A stretch of 64,000 bases of DNA from Parapristionchus giblindavisi (GCA_943737045.1 CALSFV010000229.1:973001-1037000); one strand, 5' to 3'. Positions 1 to 11,999 are shown, numbered from the stretch's first letter. Numbers and translations are program-made. Notes: generated from the sequence alone by a model not told the origin.

Positions 1-313
1 GGGTTCATGGTTGAGAGAGACCGAAAATTCATGATGATCCCAGACCAAATACTATGTGGCATTATATCAACAGTGAGCCAACTTTTATTTTTATGGACAC
101 CATAACTCGAATTACCGTACTAGTAATGCACACACCTGAATTTTCCGAGAATTTCACCACATTATTATAGGATACGGTAGCTAGATTACGGTAATTCGAG
201 CTATGGTATCCATAAAAATAAAAGTTGGCCCACTGTTGATATAATGCCCAATAGTATTTGGTCTGGGATCATCATGAATTTTTCGACCTCAGCCATTCTC
301 AACCATGAACCCC
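1..313. repeat. Foldback MITE (long inverted repeat)
   Basis: Bases 1-120 and about 190-313 are near-perfect reverse complements around a short spacer. Both ends read as the motif CATGGTTGAG next to GGG/CCC. There is no coding potential, so this is a non-autonomous foldback element. Short fragments of the same end motif recur near 320, 5286 and 15085. The window begins at or inside the element, so the left end and any target-site duplication cannot be judged. Confidence 0.85.
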
Positions 314-1220
314 GGGTCATGGTTGAGAATCATGGATTGACTGAAAAAAAAATTAGTTCGTGATTCCTGACGGTTACGGTAGTGCAGTACAGTACACTCC
401 TACTGATAACAAATGCACAACTTTGGTTGCCGAACGCCACCTTCCAACCGATTTATATGAAAGAAACATATAAATTTTCAAGTTTGATAATTTTAAAAAT
501 AAATTTGAGATCGAGATAAATTTGAGAATTTGAGATTCACGTGACAGTCGTTTCGGCAAACGCACATGCATCAGTCACCATCCGCCCTATGAATCAACTT
601 GCCTTGACGGTCGACTGAATGTGGGAGTTGAAAAAATAAAAATAAAATAATTATTTTTCTCAATTTAAAAAAAATGTAGTCCGAGTCTATTTGTATATTT
701 TTCCTATGTACGCGCAATACTACGAGTAAAATCACATAATAAAGCTACCTCTTACTCAAGCGAATTTTAAGAAATTTAATTTTCGATTTTTGCAATTTAC
801 ATATATCTCACATTCGGTTGCAATTCTCGATGACTCTGAAAACTTGGATTTTCAAGGGAATGTGACCACTATGTACAGTATTGTCAGGGCTACAATATGC
901 ACTATGTCATTTACTGCCGTCTCTATTCAACGAGGATAGAAGGCGAAAATTCCGAAAATCATACACGAAAAAACATATTCAGAACGATATGAAATTACTA
1001 CTCAGCTGTGTTTATAAGAGTGCACGACATGTTATTCACCAATAAAAAGAAATAAAAGTCCTAGCTATCAAGATTGTAAAGTTATGAATTTTTCATTTTT
1101 TTTATTTTATGCGACATATGTGAGTCGGGTTTGACCCTAAGGGCATTTTCACTATAACCTTCATCGGTCTCCCCACGGTCCGTGTCTATGATGAAAGTAT
1201 AGAGGGCCAGATCGAAAGTC
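314..1220. other. Intergenic, no gene recognised
   Basis: AT-rich sequence with no open frame that splices into a recognisable product. It begins with a fragment of the preceding foldback element's end motif. Nothing else is supported. Confidence 0.5.
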
Positions 1221-1295
1221 TTGGCGAATGTCCGGCAGGGGGTCAAAATGCTCGAGTCTTACCGAGCTGGTCTATTAATATTTTATATTTCGCAG

Positions 1296-2204
1296 ATTGA
1301 AAATGAAATAAAAGTTCATCTCACATCGGATTGTCTCCATTATTTCATTGAAAGAGATAATGTTCCAAATGCTTCATTTGCAATTCCAATAAATGAAGAT
1401 TATCGAACAATTTATGGAATTAGATTTAATGTTTCGATTGATGACCTAAAGAAACATATTCAAATTCATGTACATGAGTAAGTAAGATTTGAACATTTCC
1501 TTTATTAACAAATTACTTTAAATGAATTTCTAGTAACTTCTTATTCGGTATAAGTAGAGACGGAAATTCGTTCTCCATTCGTCGATATCAATCAGATTCA
1601 GGAGAATATTTGGAGAAAAAAGAATTACCAAATGTATGGTTTAGTTATTCGATCGATTTAGTTAAGAATCAGCGCAAAGCAATCGGTGCAAACTTTACCA
1701 TCGAGGAAAGGAGTAAGAAGTGGAACACTGTGCATATGAGTGCTCTCATCCCTTACCCTAATAGATAAATGTGTTCGAATCGAATCGAATCGAATGACTC
1801 GATCGATTCACTTTAGAATGATTACAGATTTGGTGGTCATCAGTGATATTCAATAAATGGATATTTTATATGTCTCATGGAGAATATTTAGTATCAGTGA
1901 ATATGGATGATTTCTCATATGAAGTTATGAAGACAAAGTAAGTGGAAATAATTAGAATTATATGAAGTTAAAGGAAATTATTAAAGTTTGGAAGAGCACT
2001 CGAATATTGTTGGAATTGATGAGAATGGAATGGTGAATGTACAGTCAAACCTCCTGGCGACTCCTGTTCATCTACTTACAGCTAAACTACCACAGAAGTA
2101 TATTGTAAGTTGAATCAATCTCATATCTCCCTCTCTCTCTCTGCGGAAATGACAGATTTGAAATTAAAATATAATAAACCACTAGTCAGAGTAAGATATT
2201 AGCA
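1296..2204 (+). pseudogene. Unrecognised nematode gene, copy A (3' end decayed)
   Basis: Exons at 1296-1477, 1534-1633, 1828-1937 and 1987-2104 join in frame with GT..AG introns. They give about 170 residues rich in aromatic beta-strand-like segments such as IRRYQSDSGEY and VGIDENGMVNVQ. A homologous copy lies at 5677-8107: exons 1, 3 and 4 have identical lengths (182, 110, 118 nt). The last exon, a lysine/glutamate coiled coil in copy B, is reduced here to a short remnant (MTDLKLKYNK) near 2140-2204 without a usable acceptor. I do not recognise the family. A repeat-propeller fold is possible but unproven. The start codon is not located; the frame is open upstream of 1296 only to about 1221. 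Confidence 0.55.
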
Positions 2205-3284
2205 CATTTAATATGAATAGTAATTGAATCTATTTTCATATTTCAACATGAGGATCATGCTAAGAAGAAATAAATATAAATCTACTCGGAGATTGTGAGC
2301 TTGCACTTAAATGGGCATATCGTTATTGCTCATAATATGATCATAGATATTATCATAGTCGGACAATTTTATTCTCTATGTATTCTACTATTATAATAAA
2401 TATATTCTACTTCCCTGCTATATTCAAAATTTTTATAAAAGAGAATATGTATAGTGTTTTTTTTTATTCGCACTATTATGCACTAAATGAAAAAAACTTT
2501 TGAAAGAAAACAAGTTTCCACATCATCTTTGTTTCGAAACAGTTTTTTTGTTCTTAGAAATTGCAGTTAACAACCCATGTAGCAGTATAAGCTCCGTCCG
2601 AAGTGGCTGCATGAAGAAGGAAATACAACTCCCGGCTTTCCAAACACCTTCTGGGAGGGGATCCAACTGTGTCCCTTATCTTTTGATGGTATAGACGAGG
2701 GAAGGGATAGACGACATTGGTCAAATGGACAACAATGCCTGACCGACCCACAGTATTCTGGTCCAAGCCATTTTTCTTCGAAAGCAAGACAAAGGAGAGA
2801 CCATTGTATTCGAGAGAGTTTGTATGTTGAGCGGTCGTTCTTGCTTTGAAAGTCATGAGAACGCTGTGGACCGTACGCTAGACAGAAAAAGCAGAAGATG
2901 TCGTGCGATGAATCTCTATCATTCTATCCGAACAGTCTTATTGCGAAAAAACTCGAGGGTCTCCATCTTTAGCGACAATAACAATTGATTAAATCGAAGA
3001 ATCAATTACAATGAAGCACAGAAGTAGTTACGCCATTATTCTCAAACTATGCATGAGAGAGTTATTAAATTAATAGATTGAATTAAGTATTATATTTAAA
3101 AAACTGAACCAAATCAGAATGAAGCCTAGTGTCTGGAAGGTTGAATGAAGTATAATTCGTTATGAGAATATTTCAAATATCGAATAAATAAATAATATAA
3201 TAATAAACTTATCACATACTTGGAGAAAAAAGAGAAAAGAGAGAGACAAGTTTCTTCAACAATTAAATTACATATTTTCTTTAG
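2205..3284. other. Intergenic, holds a dispersed repeat
   Basis: The first 270 bases are flanking sequence shared with the region after copy B (8120-8560), so the duplicated segment extends beyond the coding part. The repeat at 2740-2875 is listed separately. No gene was seen. Confidence 0.5.
2740..2875. repeat. Dispersed repeat, related copy at 16185-16320
   Basis: The segment from CACAGTATTCTGG to ACGCTGTGG matches 16185-16320 over about 130 bases with many substitutions, including the shared core ATGTTGAGCGGTC. Its two ends are roughly complementary, which suggests an old foldback MITE. The sequence is non-coding. Confidence 0.6.
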
Positions 3285-4685
3285 CCGGATCTCAACGTTC
3301 TCGACCGTGCAATTCTCGAGTAATTTGGCGGACCAACCACACCTCCCAGTCGGAAACGTGCCGATCGTGATGTCTTCGAAGTTGGTGATCTTTGATCTTT
3401 GATCTCTCCTGCGTAATCTATGAAATTCAATAATTCTGTAGTTTTTTGGGCAACCACCAGTAAAGTTTAACGGTAAATTTTCGGTTTTCATATTTTAAAT
3501 AGAAATATTTAAAAAAATAAAAATGAAATTTTTATGGTATCCGTTTATGTCTCAAAACACGCTTGCCTATACGCACTTGACGGACCTGGGATATTCATAG
3601 GCCAGCACTGATTCTAATCGATAAATCAATCAATAATTCAGTGTGACACTGACGCCGAGGATGAGTGCACTGCAGCCAAGCGTCGCTTCGAGTCCGAAGA
3701 CGAATCTGACGGGTACGGTAGCTCATTATCGATTGATTGTGTCAAAATATGATCGCATTGTAATTTATCGATTGTCCTTTGCAGTTCGGTGATCTCTTTC
3801 ACTAATCCTACAGAGAAGAAGCGGCGGCGCCCAAGGAGCAAGAAGGTTCGCATCGGCAAATTAATCAATAATATATTCCAATCAATCGATAATTCAGGAT
3901 GAAGAGGCGATCCTGAACGATCCGTCGATCGTCACCATGCAAGATGCGATCAAGTGGAATCCCGAGAGGTATACGGTAGATTACGATAATCGATCAGCCA
4001 ACAAATACTAATATATTCAGACTCACACAACTCTCGTTTCCTGTTTGCTTCGCGCTTTGGTAAGCATCCACGCTTCTTCCGTGTTAGTTTTTGATCTTTG
4101 ATCTTTGTAGATTGATCTTGGTTTTTGTAGTTTGATCTTTGATCATTGTAGTTTGAACTTGGTTTTTGTAGTTTGATCTTTGATCCATTTCAGTATGTCT
4201 GTGATGAAGAGGACAAGATGGAGTTGTATGAGGAGGGTCGATTGTCTCGTCTAACTGGTCGAGCTGTCCTAGTTATTCTCGAAGACACCTTCGATGTTCT
4301 CGGTCATAGGTTTGTACTTTGTAGTTTGGACTTCGTAGTTTGACCTTTGTGCTTTGCACTCCGATCAATGTGTTATCTAGTTTCATCTCTCTATACTCTA
4401 GTTTGATGCCAGTACATTCCAGACCGGAGATCGAACGCTACTCTCATCCGGTCACCGAAGGCATCTTCATGCGCATGCGAGCACGGTCAGTTGTGTCCCG
4501 TCGTAGTTTGATCTTTGATCTTTGATCTTTGTAGTACCCAGCGCATCTACGAGAATCTAATGAAACGTGCAGTCAGCAACACAACCGCTCTCACGAGCCT
4601 CTTCCTCTTCGGGAACAGTCCCGTAATGAACTTCAGTGTGCATTACCGTATCCGGCACACGCTTAATCGGCTCAGTTTGCAATAA
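3285..4685 (+). CDS. Truncated gene, basic (nuclear-looking) protein of unknown function
   Basis: Exons at 3285-3384, 3642-3712, 3785-3845, 3898-3968, 4021-4042 (or -4059), 4194-4309, 4402-4485 and 4535-4685 keep one frame, with introns containing TTTGATC repeats. The product has an acidic stretch (ESEDESDG), a lysine/arginine cluster (EKKRRRPRSKK) that looks like a nuclear localisation signal, and the motif DPSIVTMQDAIKWNP. That motif faintly resembles the TMxDxI..P motif before the SANT domain of TFIIIB subunit B'' (BDP1), but no SANT domain follows, so the identity is a guess. From about 4640 the frame runs into a repeat also found at 32.8-33.4 kb. The gene therefore looks truncated by that insertion, with the final stop borrowed from it. 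The true start lies upstream and is not located. Confidence 0.45.
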
Positions 4686-5181
4686 AAAGGCGAATTAATC
4701 GTGGTTTTTCGGGAATAATGCAACTTTTTCCCAATTTGTTTTAAGTCATTTTCATACAGTAGTTACACTAATGAATACTCGTCAAATTGAAGGAATAAAA
4801 ATGACCGTCACCGATAGGCAATTGTAGGAAAAATAAAATAAAATTGAAAAATATTTTTTATGTCTTTTTAAATTTTTTTCTGGGTCTCACGGTTTTGGAT
4901 CGGGATGATACTTGGTGGAATTTGCCTGCTTACTATTGCCCTTAGTCATATACACATATCGAACGAATCCGTAAACTTTGAAATTTTGATGACACTTCAT
5001 CGAACTTACGATATTTAGCGAGGGTGCAGATATGACGAACCCAAACTCCGTCTGTGAGCTCATGTCAGCCCATACTACAACTGTGCACGATTTGGGCCCG
5101 ATCGGTTCGTATCACTTTTTGGCCAAGTGCCAAGGGAATGTCACTTGAGCCAGATAGTCTCTCATAAGGTGGCCCTATCGT
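4640..5181. repeat. Half copy of the 32.2-33.4 kb foldback family
   Basis: This segment matches the right arm of the palindrome at 32160-33390 almost end to end. It includes the blocks GTCTCACGGTTTTGGATCGG and TTGGCCAAGTGCCAAG and ends at TAGTCTCTC. Only one arm is present, so it is a decayed or single-arm copy. It interrupts the 3' end of the upstream gene. Confidence 0.8.
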
Positions 5182-5881
5182 TCACTTAATTGCATTTTGA
5201 CTGTATATGAGAATATTCGTAAGAAGGAATGCTGTAATGAATATTTTAGATGAATTTGTTCATTGTTGTCATTACAATAATCAAGTCATGGTTGAGAGGG
5301 TTTGTTGTTCTTTTCTGCGATTTAATTAAAATAAATCTTTAATTAAATTATTACAATTTTAATATCTCGATCCCTTTCTCTCTTTCTCTCTTTCCCAATA
5401 TCTTTTGCAAATTTAAATTTAAAATATTGAATTTAGAAATGAACGCACAGAGATCGAATTTAAATATGACACTGAATTCGGAGTTGTGGGCAATTCATAC
5501 TTATTTTCGGAGGTTAGTTTCGAAATTTACATTTAAATATCCAATAAAATCTACATTAAGGACGAAATTATAAAGAAGGCTAAATTTAAAAATGGTTAAA
5601 TCATTATCACTGAATCTGCAAAGGTAGAAAGATATAATTTTATAAGCTGAATTTCTTAGTTTAATATATTTCACAGATTAAAAAAGGACTTAAATTTGTT
5701 CTCAAATAGAATTGTCTCCATTATTTCATTGAAAGAGATAATCATCCAAATGTTTTATTTGCTATTCCAATAAATAAAAATTATCGATGGAAAGAAGGAG
5801 TTGAATTTAATGGATCTATTGATGAATTAACGAAATATGATTCAATTCATGTTCATGAGTAAGTGAAATTAGAACAATATG

Positions 5882-7337
5882 CAGTACCGTGCAAACGTCT
5901 GGATACAAAGTTTTAATCGTTATAACTTTCACCGGTTTAGTTTCATTGTATTGTGCGTATAAAATGTACTTGCATAAGACAATGACAAATGGTGATAACG
6001 AACGGAAGTCACAATCGAGAGGCGAGCGAGATGTAGCCTTCTACATCTCGCCCCTCCTCTCGATTGTCTCTCCGCTGCCTCTCTCTAACCCGGCCGACCT
6101 TCGCCGCGCGCTATATTATATATAAAAGAGATCGGCATAGTTTCTGAACCATGCAAAACAAGAAAGTCTCTTGTGGGAGTGATTGGCTACTCTCGTACCA
6201 AATAAACAAGTGTATTTTATACGGTCAATATAGTGTGGTCACTGGAGAAAATTTATATGATATCGATTATGATATCGATTATTACCTACGATGATGAAAT
6301 GATTTCGTCATACCTGAAATGCGAGGGGTGGTCGTAAAAATAGGTTTATTCTCTGGTAAATTTTTTTCTGTCAGTCCAATTTTTCTATGATGAACGAGCA
6401 ACTATCGCTGAACATTTTTAGACACCCGGCTCAGAAAGATTCGAGTGTTGAGCCCGTGACGCTGGACATCGACCTCACCGATTTGGCTCACATTTTTTTG
6501 TGGATACCCCATTGCTCCCTATCAGAAAATGAGTATTCATTATGGTTTGGGTCCTTAAAAGGCGTTCTCGCTAAGACGATTACCGAGAACGCCTTTTAAA
6601 ACACAGATTTGGCAGGTTCTCGAAATTTGAAAACCCGATTTTTACCCAAAAAAAAAGAGTGGAGCGGCCTAGGTCCCTTGATAGTGTCGAATAATTACAT
6701 CAATGCCTATGCAAAAAAAACTCGCTTTAGGACATATCCGACCACAAACTGATTTTTTTACCTCCTCAAAACATTCTAAATGTAATTAATATTTTTTTAA
6801 AAACGGCTGTCCAATTTTTGCTTCAATTTTGGATAGATCGACTTTTTTACCTCCTCAAAACATTCTAAATTTAATTAATATTTTTAAAAAACGGCTGTCC
6901 AATTTTTGCTTCAATTTTGGATAGATTGCGATAAATGAACCTGAAGATGATCCGAAAATATATTTGTTTTCAAACCCCCTCATGTCCCGTAGCTCAACTG
7001 CAGACTGAGTTACATATGACATTTTTACCAAATTTTAAAGGCGAAATTAGCTCATTCCTCGGTGCGGTTTTGGTTAATGTCTTAAAATTCTCAACGATAA
7101 TTGTTCGTACAGAAAAAAATTGGAATGACAGAAAAAAATCTACGTCCTATTTTTCGATCACTTCTTGGCATTTCAGATACGATGAAATCCTTTCATCATC
7201 GTATGTAATAATCAATACTGTAAAAATTTTCTCTTATGGTTATACTATATAATGAAAACAAACTGAGTGCCGATCGGCCAAGGACGAAGAAAGTTATAAC
7301 GATTCAAATTTTGGGGGCAGACTTTTGCACGGTATTG
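5882..7337. mobile_element. DNA transposon with TIR CARTACCGTGCAAA, inside an intron
   Basis: The ends are inverted: GCAGTACCGTGCAAACGTCTGG at the left and the complement of CAATACCGTGCAAAAGTCTG at the right. Complementarity continues for about 45 bp through a block complementary to GAAAGTTATAACGATT. Copy A of the host gene has the same intron without this insert, giving an empty-site comparison. Inside are a 26-bp-stem hairpin (6013-6070), an LTR-like segment with a TATATAAAAG box near 6120 and AATAAA near 6191, and a tandem duplication (6743-6930). No transposase was recognised, so the element is probably non-autonomous and nested. Confidence 0.75.
6743..6932. repeat. Tandem duplication, two units of about 95 bp
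   Basis: Two adjacent units each contain TTACCTCCTCAAAACATTC, a T-run, AAAACGGCTGTCC and CAATTTTGGATAGAT. They are about 95% identical by eye, so the duplication is recent within the transposon. Confidence 0.85.
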
Positions 7338-8164
7338 TTTACTTTATTAACACATTGCTCTAAATTAATTTCTAGTAACTTCCTATACGCTATATATGCT
7401 CCTGATGATTCTTCCTCCATTCGTCGATATCAATCAAATTCAGAAGAATATAAGGAGAGCATAGAATTACCACTGTTTTATCGATTCACGTTATAATGAT
7501 TATAGATTTGGTGGCCATCAGTGATATACAATAATCGGATCTTTTATTTGTCCGAAGAAGGAGATTTAATATCAGTGAATATGAATGTTCTAACATATGA
7601 AATTACGGAGACAAAGTAAGTAGAAATAATTAGAACGAAGTTAAAGGAATTTGTTCAAGTTTGGATGAAAAGTCGAATATTGTTGGAATTGATGAGAATG
7701 GAATGATGAATGTACAGACATTTTTGAACGAATCACCAGTTCATCTACTCACTGCTAAACTACCAGAGAAGTATATTGTAAGTCTACCTTCCTCTCTTTC
7801 GTTTTTCAAACTACCTTCTCCCTCAATCACATGATTATTCTTCGATTTTCAGGCAAATATACCTAAATTAATGGATTCGAATAAGAATCGAACAGAAGAA
7901 CTTGTGACGAGAATTGAAGAAAGAAAAGTCAAAACAGAGAAGAAAGAGAAAGAAGACCTTTTGAAGATACTAGAACGCGAAGAAAAGAATAAAAATGAAC
8001 TAGAAAGAAAATTAGAGGACAAGGAGAAGAAAGACAAAGAATTAGAGGAGAGAATTGCAATAATTGAAGTGGAAATGAAAGAATTAAAGTTAAAATATAA
8101 TAAATAAAGTCAAGAACAAAAGTAAGATATTATCAACACATTAAATATTGGTATTAATTTGCGT

Positions 8165-8360
8165 CGTATTAAAAATTGTGGAAAACAGAAAAAAGCGAGT
8201 TTCCAAGTTTCTTCAAAAAAGTACTCTGGAAAACCGAGATGGAAACTTAAAAAATTTTAAAAAGCGGGAGCAAAAAAGTGCGTGAATTCTATTTCAAATT
8301 TTGAGATTCCATTCGAGGTTTTCAATAGTATATCTTTAATACTTATAAACTCACTTTTTT
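8165..8360. repeat. Diverged copy of the 24591-24934 foldback family
   Basis: Shared blocks include AAAAATTGTGGAAAAC, GCGAGTTTCCA, CTGGAAAACCGA and GCGGGAGCAAAAAAG, in the same order as the left arm of the element at 24591. Only one arm is clear. Confidence 0.5.
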
Positions 8361-8645
8361 CGGTTTTTCAACAATTATTAATCTACTTTCACGTTGCAAC
8401 ATGGGATAATGACCATGTTGAGAAGAAATAATTATTAATCTATTCGGATATTGCTAATTTACCTTTAAATAGACATATCGTTATTGTTAATATCCGGACA
8501 ACTTTATTCTCTATGTATTCTCAATTGTACTATTATATCATTTTATCAATTTCCCTTGTAATATTCAATATGTTCGATAAAGATATACTTTATTTACACT
8601 AGAATGCAAAGAATAAAAAATTTCAATGAAAAAAATGTTTCTACT

Positions 8646-9340
8646 AGGGGTGTGCGGCAACTGCTTTTTTCGCCAGCCGCCATTGCTGGCAGCCGGAAAA
8701 TATAAAAAAATCGGCAATTCCAGCAATTTTGATTGAATGTACCAATGATATTTCTTATCAAAAATCGTTATCAAACGAAAACATGGTTAGCAGAGGACAA
8801 GAATAAATTCCAACAGCTTTTTTAAACCCTATCTAGATTACTTGTAGTTCAAAGTTTTCCATTTGCTCATTTATCCTTTTACAATATTCTCCACCAATAC
8901 AATCCCTTCCTTGGTCATCATAAGGCACAATATAAATAACCTACATATTTCTTTTAAATAATTTTAAAAAAACCACTTTAACAAATTTTTTACCGGGTAC
9001 CATTTTCTTACTGGTTGCCCTTTTTCATCCAACCCAAGTACGATGTCTTCGTGGAATTACTGGTCTTATGAGAAAACGGATCAATCTCCGTGTCCGTTCC
9101 AGAAAACGTTCGACTTCTTCGAAAAAAACTAACAACGCAAATTCTCATTCTCAACATTATCAAACAACGCGATTCGTTTCGATATACCGTATACCAAATT
9201 TTAAAGATATGTATTGCACGCAAAACTTGAGGTTATCTGATTTTTTTCCAATTTATTGTTTGAATTTTTTCGGCAGTTGCCGGCAAATAATTTCGGCAAT
9301 AAAAAGCAAGGAATTTCGCAATTCCGGCAATCGGACTGCA
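8646..9340. repeat. GGCAA-rich inverted-repeat element
   Basis: The left end GGGGTGTGCGGCAACTG and the right end, with GGCAGTTGCCGGCAA and TTCCGGCAATCGG, are inverted and share multiple CGGCAA units. By recall, GGCAA/TTGCC-rich elements of this look are common in nematode genomes. No convincing ORF was found. Confidence 0.6.
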
Positions 9341-9672
9341 CTTTGTTTTGACATCGTTTATTCAGTACAGTCTCATTAAACTATTTTTTCCTCAATAAAT
9401 TATTATTATAGTTATGTTCTCAATTTTTTCCATATCATACAAAGAAAGACTTTGACTATAATAAAAAGGGTGCTAAAACATATTGTAGATTAGTCATTGT
9501 AATATGTATCACACATTATTGTATAGTGTGGGAAAGACACGTGCCATAATGTTCCTTTAAATGGCTTGCAAATGTAGCATTGTTAATTTATCTTGTACAC
9601 TGTTCAAATTTGCCCCAAAATAAGATAAACTTCATTTTTTTTTGCTCATTTTTACTCATCTTCATTTTTCTG

Positions 9673-9797
9673 CCTTTAAAGGCACACCCCAAGCTAATTT
9701 TGCTCTCCGCATTGGCAATATTCTCCCGTATACAAAGAAAGCGAGAGAGTGTGGTCAAAGCGGAGAGTTTCAAATTAGCGGGGTGTTACTTTAAACA
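9673..9797. mobile_element. MITE family A, copy 1
   Basis: A 125 bp foldback with ends TTTAAAGGCACACCCCAAGC and the complement in GGGGTGTTACTTTAAA. The paralogous locus at 16.77 kb has the same flanks (CATCTTCATTTT / AATAGTATTATT) directly joined, so this is an insertion after the gene duplication. Related copies lie at 26946, 29594 and 45189. Confidence 0.85.
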
Positions 9798-9861
9798 ATA
9801 ATAGTATTATTATTTGATGAATGATCCAGTTTTTGTTCAATATTCATTATTTCAGATATCA

Positions 9862-10887
9862 ATGCGTGTTCTAATCTTTCTCCTCTTTGCTGTTCCACTG
9901 ATCTTCTGTGACATCGATGCTAAAATTCAGAGTGGATGCACTCAATTGTTAGTTCATTTTAACCATTCAAACCACGCCCCTTTTGATCTTTGATCTCTAT
10001 TGTAGTTGCAAGAACAGTCAGGGTTTGTTTAACGGCAAGACCGATGAACAGTGCACTGATCATTGTGTTCAAACGTTAAAAAAGGTAAGCCTCGCAGATA
10101 ATTAGAGAAGAGAAATAGTGATTACACCGAAGATATGATGGAATTCAGTTTACTGTAAGTTTACTAGAAGTGAAATAACATTTGAAGAAATGTATTACAT
10201 TATTATACACCACCACTTGCAGTAAACTTACGTCTAACTAGATGTAGACTTGCAAGACTACTTCTAGTGGGAATGATAAATAAACTTCTAGCTTTGAAAT
10301 ACCAGAGTAATTGATTTGCGAAAAAAATTTATTCTTCAGGAATTGGATGGGAAACATCGAGTAAAGCGAATGTTTGCGACGCCAGGATGCCGAGAATGCA
10401 CACTCAAGTGAGATCATCTACAAGTTGCTTATATTTACAACAAAATAATTGATTTATGCAGTGTTCAGAACTTGAGAAATGCGAAAATGCTGTTCAGAAG
10501 TAAACGCGGGGAAATGTTCAGAAACTGCTCATTTTCGATGCTTTTAAGCAACTTTTAATGGGATTTAGTCTAATTCCAAAAAACACTGTTGCGGACGCAT
10601 TTTAGTACGTTAATGGATATTTGACTCGTTACAATTCTGCGATTTTAAAACGTTCAAAACCGTCTTTTTTAACCAGTCTTTTCGAGCATTTTCAATCTGA
10701 ATAGCATTTTCCGCATTTTCTTGCATTTTCCAAGTTCTGAGCTCTCCATTAAAAGATTTTTTTGGAAACTCATTTTAATTTTGAAATGATTAATTGATAT
10801 TATAGTTGTAACGATGGAGATCACGATATATCATGCTTTGAGTACTGCAAACCCTCATGTACTTCACCTTTTGGAATACTTACATAA
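9862..10887 (+). CDS. Small secreted ten-cysteine peptide, copy 1
   Basis: Four exons (9862-9947, 10006-10084, 10340-10407, 10806-10887) join in frame to 104 residues. The product starts with a hydrophobic signal peptide (MRVLIFLLFAVPLIFC). After it, ten cysteines are arranged as CTQFC, CTDHC, CREC, then C-x3-C, and finally CFEYCKPSC, so almost all are in C-x3-C pairs. The second copy at 16840 keeps all ten. The ATG is chosen because it directly precedes the signal peptide and follows TTTCAG, a possible trans-splice site. The secreted, disulphide-rich form suggests an effector, antimicrobial or signalling peptide, but I recognise no family. Intron 3 carries a MITE that is absent from copy 2. 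Confidence 0.8.
10141..10309. mobile_element. MITE family B, old copy in intron 2
   Basis: The right end GAAATACCAGAGTA and the internal blocks CTTGCAGTAAACTTACG and GTAGACTTGCAAG match 17187-17404 and 60420-60588. The left end is decayed. It occupies the same intron as in the paralogous gene, so it predates the duplication. Confidence 0.75.
10464..10741. mobile_element. Foldback MITE in intron 3 of peptide copy 1
   Basis: The ends TTCAGAACTTGAGAAATGCG and the complement of CATTTTCCAAGTTCTGA form an inverted repeat. The paralogous intron in copy 2 is only 102 bases and lacks it. Confidence 0.75.
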
Positions 10888-11944
10888 ATATCATTTTAAT
10901 TCAAATATGAAATAAAGTTTATTCGATGAATTTTTTAAGTGTTTCGAAATAAAACACAGCAGAGTACACTGAGAAAAAATTTAAACTGTAAGCAAATAAT
11001 TAATGGGAAAGTGGTCTGATATTTAACGAAAGGAAAAAACATGGCTTTTTTTCGTAAAATCGGATTTTTCTCAAAAAACTATTGAACCAAATCTTTTGAA
11101 ACTTGTCAGCTTTATATAACTTTAAACGATCTTTCGAATGATATATGACTCGATTGGAAAAAATCAATTTGAAATTTTCACTTTTGGTAGATCAAAAATC
11201 TATATTTCGGGTCAATTTTTTGGCTGAAGTGTATCCCACCATTAGGGACTCTAACCACCAAATATGAACGGTCTAGAATGATTTTGAAACTTTGTGCCCT
11301 CCGCCTACCGTTGCCCCTCCGCTGTTATGGAGAGTGCGTTTTAAAATAATGCCTCTTACAATTTATATTATGAAGATTGTGAGCCTTTTGTGATAATGAA
11401 ACGTGTGAGTCTCTGTGTTTAGTATGTGAGGGAGAAAAGGAACTTGTGTAAATATTATTGGATAAGAATTTAAGATGGTGAAAAACCTATTTTATACAAT
11501 TATTTAAAACGCGCTCTCTGTAAGGGCGGAGGGGGGAGGGCACAAAGTTTCAAAATCATCCTAGACCGTTCATATTTGGTGGTTAGAGTCCCTAGGGGTG
11601 GGATACACTTCAGCCAAAAAATTGACTCGAAATATCGATTTTTGATCTACCAAAAGTGAAAATTTCAAACTGATTTTTTTCAATCGTGTCATATATCATT
11701 CGAAAGAGCGTTGAAAGTTATGTAAAACTGACAAGTTTCAAAAGATTTCGTTCATTGGTTTTTGAGAAAACTCCGCTTTTATGAAAAATGGCCAGATTTT
11801 TTTCCTTTCATTAAATAGCAGACCACATTCCTATAATTTCCAGGTTCTGCGCAGTTGATATTTTATGTAAAAATGGATGGGCTATCCGAATATCACAACT
11901 ATTTTTACCATCTCCAAACTCAAATATGTCATATTGGCAAAAAA

Positions 11945-11999
11945 CGAGAGTCTTTTAACGCCCGAATCATCGACGCAGGTTCGAATCCTGCTGCGGGTG
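11945..11999 (+). other. tRNA-like sequence (3' half with B box), left arm
   Basis: GCAGGTTCGAATCCTGC forms a perfect TPsiC arm with B-box sequence, followed by TGCGGG and a T-rich stretch. No matching acceptor or anticodon stem is found upstream, so this is a tRNA-derived fragment rather than a functional tRNA. An inverted copy lies at 13749-13805. Confidence 0.55.

Larger units (their letters stand above)
5677..8107 (+). pseudogene. Unrecognised nematode gene, copy B (5' part broken)
   Basis: This is a paralogue of 1296-2204. Exons are at 5677-5858, 7376 onward, 7506-7615, 7660-7777 and 7853-8107. The first exon has an in-frame TAG at 5707-5709 where copy A reads TCG, and the second exon runs into a stop before a usable donor, so the N-terminal half is dead. 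The final exon is intact. It encodes about 84 residues ending in a highly charged coiled coil (for example KEKEDLLKILEREEKNKNEL). A 1.45 kb transposon sits in the first intron (5882-7337). Possible further upstream coding lies near 5440-5520 (FKYDTEFGVVGNSYLFSE). Function unknown. Confidence 0.6.

Noticed and set aside
6030..6290. Solo LTR of a retrotransposon
   Set aside because: A TATA box and AATAAA are present, but no matching TG..CA ends, target duplication or second LTR could be found.
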